Assembly: GCF_001625015.1 (NCBI RefSeq)
Contig: NZ_LVWJ02000014.1
Location: forward strand, 1,364,001 to 1,428,000
From: Lewinella sp. 4G2
GTDB lineage: Bacteria > Bacteroidota > Bacteroidia > Chitinophagales > Saprospiraceae
DNA: 64,000 nucleotides
Direction: 5' to 3'
Part shown: positions 1 through 8,875 of the stretch, in pieces
Numbering within the stretch: the stretch's first letter is position 1
Layout of the letters: each line of letters opens with the position of its first letter
The notes under the pieces: model-generated
Database searches by the model: none
The model's input: only the letters and a program-made list of their open reading frames with translations
What the model was told of the DNA's origin: nothing
Made by a program: the position numbers and the translations under genes

Positions 1-2
1 AT

Positions 3-512
3 GATATTCTGGAGTCTGATGCACTGGAGAGAGTCAGTAATTACCAACTCCCCCACCAGCCTCCCCGAGTTTTCGCTGATGACCACGTCTACGACGTGAT
101 GAAGTACTTGGTGGAGTATAAGCTTACCATGGTGCCCGTTACGGACCGGGAGGAAAACTACGTTGGTCTCGTGACCGGCGAAGACTTGCTCAAATTCTTT
201 GCGGAGACCTCCACCTTTCGCGACCCCGGCTCCATCGTAATCCTTGAAATGGGCCGCCACGATTACAGCCTGGCGGAGATTGCCCGCATCGTTGAAAGTG
301 AAGGTTCCATCATCCTGAGTTCCTTCCTACGGACTTTCGATAATACCGAGCGGATTGAGGTCACGGTGAAGATCAACAACCAGAGCATTGCGGCTACCCT
401 CGCCACGTTTGAGCGCTTCAACTACAACGTCAAGGCCAGTTTCAACGAGAAGCAACTGCAGGACACTTTACGCGAACGTTACGATAGCCTGATGAACTAC
501 CTGAACGTATAA
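3..512 (+). CDS. CBS-domain protein, 5' end outside the window
   Basis: The reading frame is open from base 3, so the first ATG (96) is not the real start and the protein is truncated by the window edge. The visible part carries a CBS domain: an upstream segment ending in a valine-rich strand, then a stretch reading VMKYLVEYKLTMVPVTD followed by YVGLVTGEDLLKFF, the usual second half of a CBS repeat. After it comes an ACT-like region (ILEMGRHDYSLAEIARIVESE). CBS pairs bind adenine nucleotides and regulate partner domains, and CBS-ACT proteins of this size are common stand-alone proteins in Bacteroidota. The target is unknown. The mechanosensitive channel gene follows 67 bp downstream on the same strand. 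Confidence 0.8.
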   Translation, partial: DILESDALERVSNYQLPHQPPRVFADDHVYDVMKYLVEYKLTMVPVTDREENYVGLVTGEDLLKFFAETSTFRDPGSIVILEMGRHDYSLAEIARIVESEGSIILSSFLRTFDNTERIEVTVKINNQSIAATLATFERFNYNVKASFNEKQLQDTLRERYDSLMNYLNV

Positions 513-579
513 TTCAACTGCGTACCTTACGGGCACGGTGACCGGATAGCGTAACCGCAAAAAAGCCATCGGAGCAGAT

Positions 580-1995
580 TTGGAAAAGCTAAAAGAAATT
601 TCGTTCAACCTTGGCGGCTTCCCCGTCAACCTCTACGAAATCGTCCTGATCGTACTGACGGGCCTCGCTCTTTACGTGGTGGGCTTTCTACTCAATCAAA
701 AGTTATTCAGCTGGTACTATGATCGGGAAACTACCTCCGACCAAAACCGGACGCGGACGAAGCGAGTAGTACGCTACGTTCTTCTCAGCCTCTTCATCAT
801 TGCCGTACTGCGAACGCTGGAGATTGACTTCACCTTCTTCGACGAGAATATTCAGCGCTCACTGACCGAAGACGGTCCCCCGGTTTCCCTCACTATTCGC
901 ATCTCGACGATCGTCAAGATTCTGATTGCCTTCGTGATCGCTAACGTGCTGGATCTATTGTTGGAGGAACTGATCGTTCAGAGCTACTACGCCCGAGCGA
1001 GTAGGGAGACCGGCAAACCCTCCAATACTGAGGAAGAAGACGTCGCCAGTAGCATTACCAGCCTCCGACCCTTACTCTACACACTAGCGATCATCTTCAT
1101 CGCCGTGGATACGGGCATCGCGGAGTACAGTTTCTTCAACTGGAATGACAGCCAGGGTAATCTCGCTGGCAAGATCACCGTCCTGCACGTGCTTCGCGCC
1201 ATCGCTATTTTCTACGCATTTCGCCTGTTCCTGAAGGTGCTAACGGGGTACTTCTTGCGCAGTTATTACACCCGGACCAAGATTGATGTGGGGAGCCAGT
1301 TCGCCATCAACCGGCTCCTTACTTACCTGATCTACCTGATTGGCGTGCTGCTGATTGTCCAAGCCATGGGCTTCGACTTATTAGTGATCTGGACGGGTGC
1401 CGCCGCCCTCCTAGTCGGTATTGGTATCGGCTTGCAACAGACCTTTAATGACTTGATCTGTGGCGTGATCATCCTCTTTGAGCGCTCCGTCAAAGTGGGG
1501 GACGTGGTTGAGCTTACCGGCCACCAGGTAGGGACCGTCCGCAAGGTCGGTGCCCGGACGAGCGTCCTGGAAACTAGGGACGACATCATCATCTTCGTAC
1601 CCAACTCTAAGCTGATTGGCGAGAATGTCACCAACTGGAGCCAGGTATCCCGCATCGCCCGTTTCCACGTGCCGGTCGGGGTGGCCTACGGTTCGGATAC
1701 CAAACTGGTACAAGAGACGCTCCTGAAAGTAGCCAAGGACCATCGCAGCGTACTGAGTTCCCCCGCTCCCTCCGTTCGGTTTCTGCAGTTCGGGGATAGC
1801 TCGCTCGATTTTGATCTACTGTTCTATTCCCGGGATTTTTTGCGCATCGAAGACGTAAAATCGGACATTCGCTTCAAGATCGACGAAGCCTTCCGTGCTG
1901 GTAAAATCGAGGTGCCCTTCCCGCAGCGGGATCTCTGGATCAAGGGCTTTCCTAAGGCCACAGCTCCAGCCGCTCCGGCTAAAGAAGAGGAGTAG
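580..1995 (+). CDS. MscS-family mechanosensitive ion channel
   Basis: This 471-residue inner-membrane protein has several hydrophobic segments (about residues 15-40, 60-80, 105-125, 160-180, 200-220 and 245-290). They are followed by the MscS signature near residue 280 (GIGIGLQQTFNDLICG), the pore helix running into the beta domain, then FERSVKVGDVVEL and a cytoplasmic alpha/beta domain. The family opens under membrane tension to release solutes during hypo-osmotic shock. The start is TTG at 580, preceded by GGAGCAG; no ATG fits. The extra N-terminal helices make it longer than E. coli MscS (286 aa). It could be co-transcribed with the CBS protein upstream. Confidence 0.9.
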   Translation: MEKLKEISFNLGGFPVNLYEIVLIVLTGLALYVVGFLLNQKLFSWYYDRETTSDQNRTRTKRVVRYVLLSLFIIAVLRTLEIDFTFFDENIQRSLTEDGPPVSLTIRISTIVKILIAFVIANVLDLLLEELIVQSYYARASRETGKPSNTEEEDVASSITSLRPLLYTLAIIFIAVDTGIAEYSFFNWNDSQGNLAGKITVLHVLRAIAIFYAFRLFLKVLTGYFLRSYYTRTKIDVGSQFAINRLLTYLIYLIGVLLIVQAMGFDLLVIWTGAAALLVGIGIGLQQTFNDLICGVIILFERSVKVGDVVELTGHQVGTVRKVGARTSVLETRDDIIIFVPNSKLIGENVTNWSQVSRIARFHVPVGVAYGSDTKLVQETLLKVAKDHRSVLSSPAPSVRFLQFGDSSLDFDLLFYSRDFLRIEDVKSDIRFKIDEAFRAGKIEVPFPQRDLWIKGFPKATAPAAPAKEEE

Positions 1996-2082
1996 TTGTT
2001 GGCGTTTTCGTAGGTAATTTACAGGTGGTATAGATTGGATCCGACCGGTCACGAAGCCCGTGGCTACAAGTAAAATCCTTGC

Positions 2083-2090
2083 TACCTTCA
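2083..2090 (+). promoter_or_regulatory. -7 promoter box TACCTTCA, 4 nt before the ATG
   Basis: TACCTTCA resembles the Bacteroidota -7 element TAnnTTTG. It ends only 4 nt before the start codon at 2095, so transcription would begin at or next to the ATG (leaderless mRNA, inferred). Confidence 0.45.
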
Positions 2091-2094
2091 CCCC

Positions 2095-3354
2095 ATGATC
2101 AAGGAGTTCGAGCGGACGGAAAAACTGGAGCGGGAGTTGCACTTGCGGCAGCTGCAGGTTCGGCGTTTGCTGCAGATCACTCAGGCGATCAATAATAATG
2201 TCTCGGCGGACGACCTTTTCTCCATGTACCACTCGTTCCTGAGACAGGAGCTCAACGTGGACCGCATGGCGCTCTTCGTCCGGAACCCTTCGGCGGATAA
2301 TGAATGGAATATCGCCACCGGTATCGACCTGGAAGGGATGCCACCGCCTTCCGAAGATATGGGGAAGGTACTCAGTAAATTCACCCGCTCGGGCATCCTG
2401 CCGGAGGGGAGCCATCCCTTTTTGGACAACTTCGTCCATATCGTCCCCGTCCTGCACAAGGAGCGGCCCATCGCCTACATCCTGATTGGCAACTTTGGGG
2501 GAGATGAGGATATGTACGAGCGGGTGCAGATCATCACGGCCATCACCAACGTGATTGCGGTAGCCATTGAGAATAAGCGACTCTTCCGCCGCCAAATTGA
2601 GCAGGAGCGTTTGGAGGCGGACCTTGATCTGGGAGCCAAAGTCCAGCAAATGTTGATCCCGGATTCCTTTCCGGTGCGCGATGAGTATGAGCTTAGCACC
2701 ATCTACAAACCCAAACTCGGGGTAGGAGGTGATTACCTCGATTATGCGGAATTCGACGACGAAGGAAAACTGATCTTCTGCATCGGTGACTTCACCGGCA
2801 AAGGAGTGAGCGCCGCCCTGCTGATGGCCAACTTTCAGGCCAACTTCCACACCCTGATCGAAAAACGGGGCTCCCTGTACGATTTCGTAAAAAACATCAA
2901 CGCTGCCGTTTACCGGATCACGGAAGGGGAGAAGTTCGTCACCTTCTTCGTGGCGGAGTACGATCGGCAGAAGAATCAGCTTTGCTACGTCAATGCCGGC
3001 CACCCCCCGGCCGTCCTGGTAACGGAGAATGGCGTCCAATTACTCGATAAAGGCACCCTCGTCCTCGGGTCTATTGATGAGCTACCCTTTCTGGAAGTCG
3101 GTACGGTAGATCTGCCCCGCCAGTCGCTCGTGGTTACCTATACGGATGGCCTGACGGATTTGCAAAACCCCGCTGGAGAGACCTTGGACGAGTCCTTACT
3201 CAACGACTTCTGCCGCCGCCAGCACGGTATCTCCGCCCGCCAGTTCAATGACCGCCTCCGTGTTTGGCTCGATGATTTCCGCCAGGGGTCAGAGTACCCG
3301 GATGATCTGACCGTTTTGACCTGCCGCATTTTTTATGACGGAGAGGACGAGTAG
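2095..3354 (+). CDS. GAF plus PP2C/SpoIIE serine phosphatase (RsbU-like)
   Basis: This 419-residue soluble regulator begins with a short coiled coil (residues 1-30), followed by a GAF-like sensor (about 35-175) and a PP2C-type phosphatase domain (about 190-415). The metal-binding motifs are visible: GVGGDYLDY, IGDFTGKGVSAALLMA, TDGLTD and the terminal DDLTVL. Family members remove phosphate from anti-anti-sigma factors in partner-switching pathways. No anti-sigma or STAS gene lies nearby, so the partner is unknown. The ATG at 2095 follows a -7-like box by 4 nt. Confidence 0.88.
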   Translation: MIKEFERTEKLERELHLRQLQVRRLLQITQAINNNVSADDLFSMYHSFLRQELNVDRMALFVRNPSADNEWNIATGIDLEGMPPPSEDMGKVLSKFTRSGILPEGSHPFLDNFVHIVPVLHKERPIAYILIGNFGGDEDMYERVQIITAITNVIAVAIENKRLFRRQIEQERLEADLDLGAKVQQMLIPDSFPVRDEYELSTIYKPKLGVGGDYLDYAEFDDEGKLIFCIGDFTGKGVSAALLMANFQANFHTLIEKRGSLYDFVKNINAAVYRITEGEKFVTFFVAEYDRQKNQLCYVNAGHPPAVLVTENGVQLLDKGTLVLGSIDELPFLEVGTVDLPRQSLVVTYTDGLTDLQNPAGETLDESLLNDFCRRQHGISARQFNDRLRVWLDDFRQGSEYPDDLTVLTCRIFYDGEDE

Positions 3355-3406
3355 TTAGTAGCAAGATTGCGTTAACTGCCTTTGGCGTCAATTGCTCCCT
3401 TTGATT

Positions 3407-4018
3407 TTAAACGGGGTCAAACAATGAGTACTGTTTCCCTTCCGCCAGCAACTTAAAACTTCTGCGGTGGTGGATCGTGGCTCCGTGCTCCTCAATGGCC
3501 GCCCGGTGGGCCTTGGTAGGATAGCCTGCGTTCGTCTTCCAGCTGAATTGGGGGAAGTCCACGTCTAGTTTTTGCATGTACTCATCACGGTGGGTTTTGG
3601 CCAGGATGCCCGCGGCCGCGATGCTTTGGTACTTGCCATCACCCTTGATCACGCAGAGGTGCGGCGTTTTGCCGTAGGGAATGAAAAACTTGCCGTCGAT
3701 CAGCAAAAAATCGGGTACCTCCGACAGTTGACCGAGGGCGCGGTGCATGGCTCGGTAGCTACTTTGAAAGATGTTGAATTGGTCGATCTCCGCTACCGAA
3801 TACTGAGCCACCGCCCAGGTCAACGCATCTTTCTCGATCTGTGCCCGCAGTCGGTTTCGGTCCGCCTTCTTGAGCTTTTTGCTGTCGTTTAGGTCCGGAT
3901 TGCTGTACCCAGCTGGGAAAATTACCGCAGCCGCAAAGACGGGGCCAGCCAGGCAGCCTCGACCTGCTTCATCGCATCCAGCCTCCAGGCGGTCCGCTTC
4001 GTGAAAGGGAAGTAACAT
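3407..4018 (-). CDS. rnhB: Ribonuclease HII
   Basis: At 203 residues this is the normal length for RNase HII, which cuts the RNA strand of RNA/DNA hybrids and starts removal of ribonucleotides misincorporated in DNA. The N-terminal motif CDEAGRGCLAGPV carries the first catalytic acids (D16, E17). Further family motifs are LNDSKKLKKADR, the central LLIDGKFF and the Lys/Asp-containing IKGDGKYQSIAAAGILAKTHRDEYM. The C-terminus has the usual GYPTKAHRAAI and HHRRSFK motifs. The start at 4018 sits 5 nt after the box TACCTTCG on the minus strand, which fixes it. The gene is divergent from the DUF937 gene. Confidence 0.95.
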   Translation of the reverse strand: MLLPFHEADRLEAGCDEAGRGCLAGPVFAAAVIFPAGYSNPDLNDSKKLKKADRNRLRAQIEKDALTWAVAQYSVAEIDQFNIFQSSYRAMHRALGQLSEVPDFLLIDGKFFIPYGKTPHLCVIKGDGKYQSIAAAGILAKTHRDEYMQKLDVDFPQFSWKTNAGYPTKAHRAAIEEHGATIHHRRSFKLLAEGKQYSLFDPV

Positions 4019-4023
4019 GATTG

Positions 4024-4031
4024 CGAAGGTA
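4024..4031 (-). promoter_or_regulatory. -7 promoter box TACCTTCG for rnhB
   Basis: On the minus strand TACCTTCG is followed by 5 nt and then the rnhB ATG. This is a variant of TAnnTTTG, and the spacing predicts a leaderless transcript. Confidence 0.5.
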
Positions 4032-4233
4032 AAGATGTGATGTCGTAAGCATCACCTTTTCGGATTGTAACAGGAAAACCACGTGGAACTCGCCACTAAC
4101 AAAAGTTGGTGCAGAAATAGGAATAATAGCCTATCTTATCGCCATTAGCTAACGGAAAACAATTAACACCCGTGCGGGCAGTCTTCCAGTAGCTTTCTCT
4201 CAATAAGTCTTTCATCCAAACAAATAGACCTAA

Positions 4234-5154
4234 ATGGATCTCGCACAATTACTCCAATCACAACTCAAAGACCAACTCAGCGGTGGTCTCATGGACGTCC
4301 TGGCGCAACAGACAGGCTCCGACAAGACAACTACCACCAAGGCTACCAGCGCTACCATCAGTGCTATGATGGGGGCACTCGCCCGCAATGCCTCTACTCC
4401 GCAAGGCGCTCAATCGTTATCCAACGCGCTGGAGCGTGACCACGATGGTAGTATCCTCGATATGCTCGGTGGCCTCATGCAGCAGGGGCGCCAGGCACCC
4501 GGCCAGGGAATGCCCACGGGCGGTGGCCTGATGGACATGATCGGCGGCATGATGGGCGGTGGCCAACCCGGTGGTTCTGCCGGCGGCGGACTGCTCGGTA
4601 GCGTCCTCGGCGGTATGCTCGGCGGCAGACAAAGCCAACCCCAAAGCGGCGGTGGCGGCCTTGCGGACTTGATCGGCGGCATGATGAGCCAAACCCGTGG
4701 CAACGATGGCGGCGGCCTGGGTGACCTTCTCGGTGGCCTGCTCGGCGGTAACCAGGCGGGCACTACGGAGCAGATCCCACCCCAATTCCGTAAGACCCTG
4801 AACGGAGGTAAGATCCTCGATCACGTCCTCGGTAGCCAGAAAGAAGATACCGCGCGCGAGATCAGCGAAAAGAGTGGCTTGAGCATGGGCAAAGTGCTTC
4901 CCCTCATGGCTACCCTCGCTCCCATCCTCCTCGGGATGCTCGGTAAAGCAAAGAAGCAAACCAATACGGACGCCGGCGGACTGGGCGGCGCGTTGATGGA
5001 TATGGTCACCAAAAGTCAGGCCAACCCCCGTCAGAATGCCCCCGACCTCGGGCTGGCCGGTACCCTCCTCGACCGAGATGGCGACGGACAGATCATGGAT
5101 GACATCCTCGGCATGGGCACCAGCATGCTGGGCAAATACATGAGTGGCAGATAA
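4234..5154 (+). CDS. DUF937-family protein, Gly/Met-rich
   Basis: This 306-residue protein has the N-terminal layout of DUF937/YidB-like proteins (LAQLLQSQLKDQL, then a Thr/Ala-rich helix with AMMGALARNAS). The central section (about residues 90-175) is low complexity, with repeated GGLMDMIGGMMGG-like blocks of Gly, Met, Leu and Gln. A helical C-terminal region reads ILDHVLGSQ, then LPLMATLAPILLGMLGK, and ends with a Ca-binding-like DRDGDGQIMDDIL. The family function is unknown. It has no signal peptide or clear membrane segment and probably forms assemblies (inference). It is monocistronic, with a hairpin terminator 26 nt after the stop codon. Confidence 0.8.
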   Translation: MDLAQLLQSQLKDQLSGGLMDVLAQQTGSDKTTTTKATSATISAMMGALARNASTPQGAQSLSNALERDHDGSILDMLGGLMQQGRQAPGQGMPTGGGLMDMIGGMMGGGQPGGSAGGGLLGSVLGGMLGGRQSQPQSGGGGLADLIGGMMSQTRGNDGGGLGDLLGGLLGGNQAGTTEQIPPQFRKTLNGGKILDHVLGSQKEDTAREISEKSGLSMGKVLPLMATLAPILLGMLGKAKKQTNTDAGGLGGALMDMVTKSQANPRQNAPDLGLAGTLLDRDGDGQIMDDILGMGTSMLGKYMSGR

Positions 5155-5179
5155 TTTCCACAGCTAATGACAAACAGAG

Positions 5180-5208
5180 AGCCCCGCCGACATCGCGTCA
5201 GCGGGGCT
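5180..5208. terminator. Hairpin terminator between DUF937 gene and tatA
   Basis: Arms AGCCCCGC and GCGGGGCT surround a 13-nt interior that can pair further (GAC/GTC). A short T-rich tract (TTTCCT) follows on the plus strand. It separates two convergent genes. Confidence 0.75.
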
Positions 5209-5283
5209 TTCCTATTGGTCAGGTGTTGATCCGAAAATGATGGTTTACGACGGAGCATTAAGTTGCCCCGAACCCATTTCACC

Positions 5284-5300
5284 GCACCTGCGGCAGCGCC
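5284..5300 (+). repeat. 17-bp dispersed repeat, short form
   Basis: GCACCTGCGGCAGCGCC, a perfect copy of the short form. Its last base is the first base of the tatA stop codon (CTA on plus), so the copy abuts the end of that gene. Confidence 0.8.
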
Positions 5301-5590
5301 TACTTTTCGTCGCGGGTGATGAAAGATTCTTCCCGCTTGCGGAGTAACTCACGCTCGCGGAGTTCTTTCAGTTCGCGGGCATCTTTTTCCCGCTGCTCCT
5401 GCTCGGTCATGCCATCTTTGAGTTCTTTCTCAATGGTGCCTTTGGCCGTTTGGAACTCGCGAATACCCTTACCAATACCACGCATTAGTTCAGGAATTTT
5501 CTTACCACCGAAGAGCAGCAGGATCACCACGAAGATGAAGATCATTTCCGGGCCAAGCGCCTGGAAAACCAAGAATAGTGAAGCGTTCAT
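5300..5590 (-). CDS. tatA: Twin-arginine translocase subunit TatA/E family
   Basis: This is a 96-residue protein if started at the ATG at 5590; a GTG 21 nt upstream is possible but would add non-family residues before the membrane helix. One N-terminal membrane helix (about residues 5-25, [18 protein letters not shown]) is followed by the diagnostic [18 protein letters not shown] amphipathic helix and a charged Glu/Arg-rich tail. TatA oligomers form the pathway by which folded proteins cross the inner membrane. No tatC is within the window, as is usual in Bacteroidota, where tatA is often unlinked. Confidence 0.92.
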   Translation of the reverse strand: MNASLFLVFQALGPEMIFIFVVILLLFGGKKIPELMRGIGKGIREFQTAKGTIEKELKDGMTEQEQREKDARELKELRERELLRKREESFITRDEK

Positions 5591-5758
5591 AACGTTGATT
5601 TTTAGTTCCACCGAAGCGGAAAGGGACTATAATGTAACTGGGCGCTTAGGGTACAAAAATAACGCCCAGTGCCCGGAATGTATTTTTTAAGCGTCTTTTC
5701 GGCGTCAAGTTTGCAAAGTGTCGCCTCCGGAAACGCCGGCTGCCCCCGTAGCGAGATG

Positions 5759-6706
5759 TTACTTCTTCAGTCCGATCTCCCGCAGGCGTTGGTCCAGGTA
5801 TCCACCAGCCGTGATGGGCTCGTAGTGCTGAGGGTTGTCCGCCGTCACCGTACTTTCTAACACATTTAGCGACATTTCCGGCCGGGGGTGCAGGAAGAAG
5901 GGGATACTGAGCCGTGGTTTGTGCCACTCCGAACGGGGAGGATTCACCACACGGTGGGTGGTGGACTTCAAGTAGTTATTCGTCAGGCGTTGCAGCATGT
6001 CCCCCACGTTGATGACGATCTCATCGTTTTCGGGTACGACCTCCTGCCACTCGCCGGCGGCGTTGAGGAGCTGCAGACCACCGGCGCTGGCACCTACTAA
6101 CAGCGTGATGAGGTTGATGTCCTCGTGCTGCTCGGCGCGGATAGCACTAGCCGGCTCGTTAGTGATCGGGGGGTAATGAATGGCGCGGAGAATGGAGACG
6201 CCGTCTTTCGTGTAAGTCGAAAAGTAATCCGCCGGCAGGTTGAGGTGGTGGGCGATGGCTTCGAGGAGGATGTTACCCTTCTCTTCAAACTGGCGGTACA
6301 GCTCGCGGCCCAGCGTCATGAACTCGGGCACTTCGGCCACGTCCGGGTTCCGGTCCTCGGCCGCCATGTTAGCGGTCTCCTGTCCGATCTGGAAAAATTC
6401 TTTGAGGTCAGCCACTTTACTCTGCTTGGCCTTTTCCTTGCCAAAGGAGGTGTAACCCCGCTGCCCGGCAGCACCGGCGATCTCGTACTTCCGCTTGGCG
6501 TCCGTTTCCATGGCGAAGAACTTCTTGGCCGCGACGTAGAAGTTATCGATCAGTTCTTTCGGGATGCCGTGGCCCGTCACGCCCACGAAACCGATGCCGT
6601 GAAAGGCGTTGGCCAGTTGATCAATAAATCCTTGGCGGACGGCGTCACTGCCGTGCTCGTAATCGGCGAGATTGACCAGGGGGATGGCGCGGGAAGTAGT
6701 CAGCAT
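5759..6706 (-). CDS. 2-oxoglutarate/Fe(II) oxygenase, isopenicillin N synthase-like
   Basis: This 315-residue cytosolic enzyme has the two-part layout of the isopenicillin N synthase-like superfamily. The N-terminal DIOX_N part contains GFIDQLANAFHGIGFVGVTGHG. The C-terminal double-stranded beta-helix part carries the iron ligands: H-x-D in EQHEDINLITLL, the distal His in STTHRVVNPP, and the co-substrate RxS in PRLSIPFFLHP. Such enzymes use O2 and usually 2-oxoglutarate to oxidise small molecules. The substrate cannot be told from sequence. It lies between tatA and gldB on the same strand, with its own 140-bp upstream gap. Confidence 0.85.
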   Translation of the reverse strand: MLTTSRAIPLVNLADYEHGSDAVRQGFIDQLANAFHGIGFVGVTGHGIPKELIDNFYVAAKKFFAMETDAKRKYEIAGAAGQRGYTSFGKEKAKQSKVADLKEFFQIGQETANMAAEDRNPDVAEVPEFMTLGRELYRQFEEKGNILLEAIAHHLNLPADYFSTYTKDGVSILRAIHYPPITNEPASAIRAEQHEDINLITLLVGASAGGLQLLNAAGEWQEVVPENDEIVINVGDMLQRLTNNYLKSTTHRVVNPPRSEWHKPRLSIPFFLHPRPEMSLNVLESTVTADNPQHYEPITAGGYLDQRLREIGLKK

Positions 6707-6846
6707 GAGCGGTTGGGTATTTAGTTACGGTACTTAGAATTGAAAGTACTAACAATTTAACTCTTAAGCTTCGGCAAGGTTTGCGGAAGCAGCGCAGGGC
6801 CGGCTTTCGTGAACAAATAGGTCTTTTCGTGGAACGGAACATCTAC

Positions 6847-7896
6847 CTACCGCGGCTTATACCGCGCCCCCGCCAGAATCTTTTGCCCATCCTCAATTGC
6901 GATCAACTGCTCCATCGTGGTCTGGGGGTTGGCCTCAACGTAAGCCTGGATGATCCGCTTGCCCAGGTAGTTCACGGCGCGGCCGGGGCTGTCGGTCGGC
7001 ATCCCCTGGGTGTACGGGGCGGGCTGAGTGAGTTTGCGGATCAGGATCTGGTCCGTACTGTATAACTGGTCCTCCTTTTGCAGATTGGCGTAGATGGCGA
7101 TCTCGTTGTTGCGCAGCCACTCCAGTTGCTCTTCGGTGACCTCCTGGGTCTGAGTTTCTTCGGCGTAGGGGAGCACGCGTTCTAGCAAGTACAGTTTTTT
7201 TCCCTCGTAGATCAGGTAGTCGATGAGCCGGCCGGCCCGGGGGCGTAGGATGCGGTCGTCGATCACCACCTGCATCAATTTTTGGGTCAGGTACTCCGGG
7301 CGGTAGGTACGGCGCAGGTATTCGGAAAAGATGGATTCCTGGGCGCTGACCTGGGTGTAGTCAAATTCCGGGCCAAGGTAGAATTCCAGGCCGGCGGCCA
7401 GGTCGTTCTCCCCGTACATCAGGGCGGCGTAGCCAAATTCGGAGACGAAGGTCGTCAGCGTATCCGGTACTTCCGCGGTCGGTAAATAGTGGCGGTAGTA
7501 GCGCAGAGCCTGCTCCAGATCTGCTACCTGCCGGTCCATTTCGGCATCGTCAAACTTTTCCGAAACGAGGGAGTCCAGCACCCGCAGCGGTCGGTAGCGA
7601 AGCATGGCGGCCATCACCTCTATTTGTTCCTCAGCATCGAAATCGGCGCGGCGGACGGGCATGATGTTGCGCAGGTAGAGATCCGCAAAGTTGCCGTATT
7701 CCGCATCGAGCCGGTTCAATTCGGTGGCAATTTGGTTCGTATCGACGTCAAAAACTGCCTCGTCGAAACGAATCAGCGTTACGTCCACGTTAATCTCACT
7801 CACGTCCGGAACCGGGGCGCTGTCGCGGGTGCAGGCGGAAAGGAGCAAGCAAAAAAGACCGGCTACAACCGGAGTAACAACCTTAATTTTGATCAT
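6847..7896 (-). CDS. gldB: Gliding motility lipoprotein GldB-like
   Basis: This 349-residue lipoprotein has a signal peptide ending in the lipobox LSAC (Cys22). Family features include an early IRFDEAVFDVD segment, a central YGENDLAAGLEFYLG motif, and a C-terminal GRAVNYLGKRIIQAYVEANP followed by a terminal YKP. GldB is needed for gliding in flavobacteria and is linked to the machinery around the type IX secretion/gliding motor. The neighbouring divergent gene encodes a PorT-like barrel. Divergence across the family leaves some doubt about function, but the assignment to GldB/DUF2268-like proteins is good. Confidence 0.78.
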   Translation of the reverse strand: MIKIKVVTPVVAGLFCLLLSACTRDSAPVPDVSEINVDVTLIRFDEAVFDVDTNQIATELNRLDAEYGNFADLYLRNIMPVRRADFDAEEQIEVMAAMLRYRPLRVLDSLVSEKFDDAEMDRQVADLEQALRYYRHYLPTAEVPDTLTTFVSEFGYAALMYGENDLAAGLEFYLGPEFDYTQVSAQESIFSEYLRRTYRPEYLTQKLMQVVIDDRILRPRAGRLIDYLIYEGKKLYLLERVLPYAEETQTQEVTEEQLEWLRNNEIAIYANLQKEDQLYSTDQILIRKLTQPAPYTQGMPTDSPGRAVNYLGKRIIQAYVEANPQTTMEQLIAIEDGQKILAGARYKPR

Positions 7897-8016
7897 CAGC
7901 TATTTCGAAAAGGGGGGAAGACAATTGGGGTGGGCCATTGCGAACACCCCACCCTCATTACAGGTTTTGTACCGAATTGGGTGAAGATCTCTCACCACCA
8001 TTAACCAACGAATTCT

Positions 8017-8790
8017 ATGCAATCAAATTACCTATCCCTCAAGACCTTGCTGGCAGCTTGCCTCTTTCTTTTCACTACGGCCACCGCTACGGCGCAGTTG
8101 CAGGGTGATATCAAGTTCGGCTTCCAGGCCAGCCCTACCTTTAGTTGGATGAGTTCTGACAATAACCTCATCAACAGCGACGGCACTAATCTGGGCCTGA
8201 AACTGGGCATCATCGGTGAATACTACTTCACTGACCAGTACAGCTTCCACACCGGGCTGGGTTTTCACTTTAACGCTGGCGGTACGCTGCGCTACGACGA
8301 TGAGTTCACCCGAGTGGATATCTGGCGCGAAGCGCTTGACGAAGTCCTCCCCGTCGGTGGCGTCCGTGATTTTGACGGTGGTAACTCCTACAAATACAGT
8401 CTGCAGTACCTCGAAGTACCCGTTGGCCTGACGCTGCGGACTCGTGAGTTCGGATACATCCGCTACTTCGTCCGGCCTTCCTTACACCTGGGTGTGCTGA
8501 CGCAATCCCGTGGTGAGATCTCCGGCTACACCGGTCTGGGCGAAGACGAACGCTTCAACATCTCCACGGAAGTCAATTCCGTCAATCTGGGCTGGAGCAT
8601 CGGTGGTGGCATTGAATACTCTATCTCCACGAGTACGGCCATTGTGGCAGGTATTTCCTACCAGTCCGGCTTTGCGGATATCACCACGGATAAAGACACC
8701 GAAATCACCCGCCCCGGCCGCGACGCCCGGGAGGACGACAGCCGCGGTAAGACCAACGCGCTGGTGATTACGCTGGGGGTGATGTTCTAA
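8017..8790 (+). CDS. PorT-like outer-membrane beta-barrel protein
   Basis: The 257-residue protein has a signal peptide (about residues 1-26, ending ATATAQ) and alternating hydrophobic/polar strands ending in a hydrophobic strand with a terminal Phe (ALVITLGVMF), the usual barrel C-terminus. The N-terminal FGFQASPTFSWM and LGLKLGIIGEYYF segments match the PorT/OMP_b-brl_2 group common in Bacteroidota. True PorT is a type IX secretion component, but many paralogues share the fold, so the specific role is not established. It is divergent from gldB and followed by a terminator. Confidence 0.75.
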   Translation: MQSNYLSLKTLLAACLFLFTTATATAQLQGDIKFGFQASPTFSWMSSDNNLINSDGTNLGLKLGIIGEYYFTDQYSFHTGLGFHFNAGGTLRYDDEFTRVDIWREALDEVLPVGGVRDFDGGNSYKYSLQYLEVPVGLTLRTREFGYIRYFVRPSLHLGVLTQSRGEISGYTGLGEDERFNISTEVNSVNLGWSIGGGIEYSISTSTAIVAGISYQSGFADITTDKDTEITRPGRDAREDDSRGKTNALVITLGVMF

Positions 8791-8812
8791 GCGAATCGCT
8801 CCTCAAATCTGA

Positions 8813-8847
8813 ATAGCCCCGGATGCTTCATTAGCGTTCGGGGCTAT
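8813..8847 (+). terminator. Hairpin terminator after the PorT-like gene
   Basis: Nine-bp arms ATAGCCCCG and CGGGGCTAT flank a 17-nt loop, 23 nt after the stop codon. Confidence 0.7.
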
Positions 8848-8875
8848 CTAGTTTATTGCCCCTATATTCATTTGT

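Noticed and set aside
4500-4760. Apparent DNA repeats in the DUF937 gene
   Set aside because: They are codons for a Gly/Met-rich low-complexity protein segment and keep one frame.
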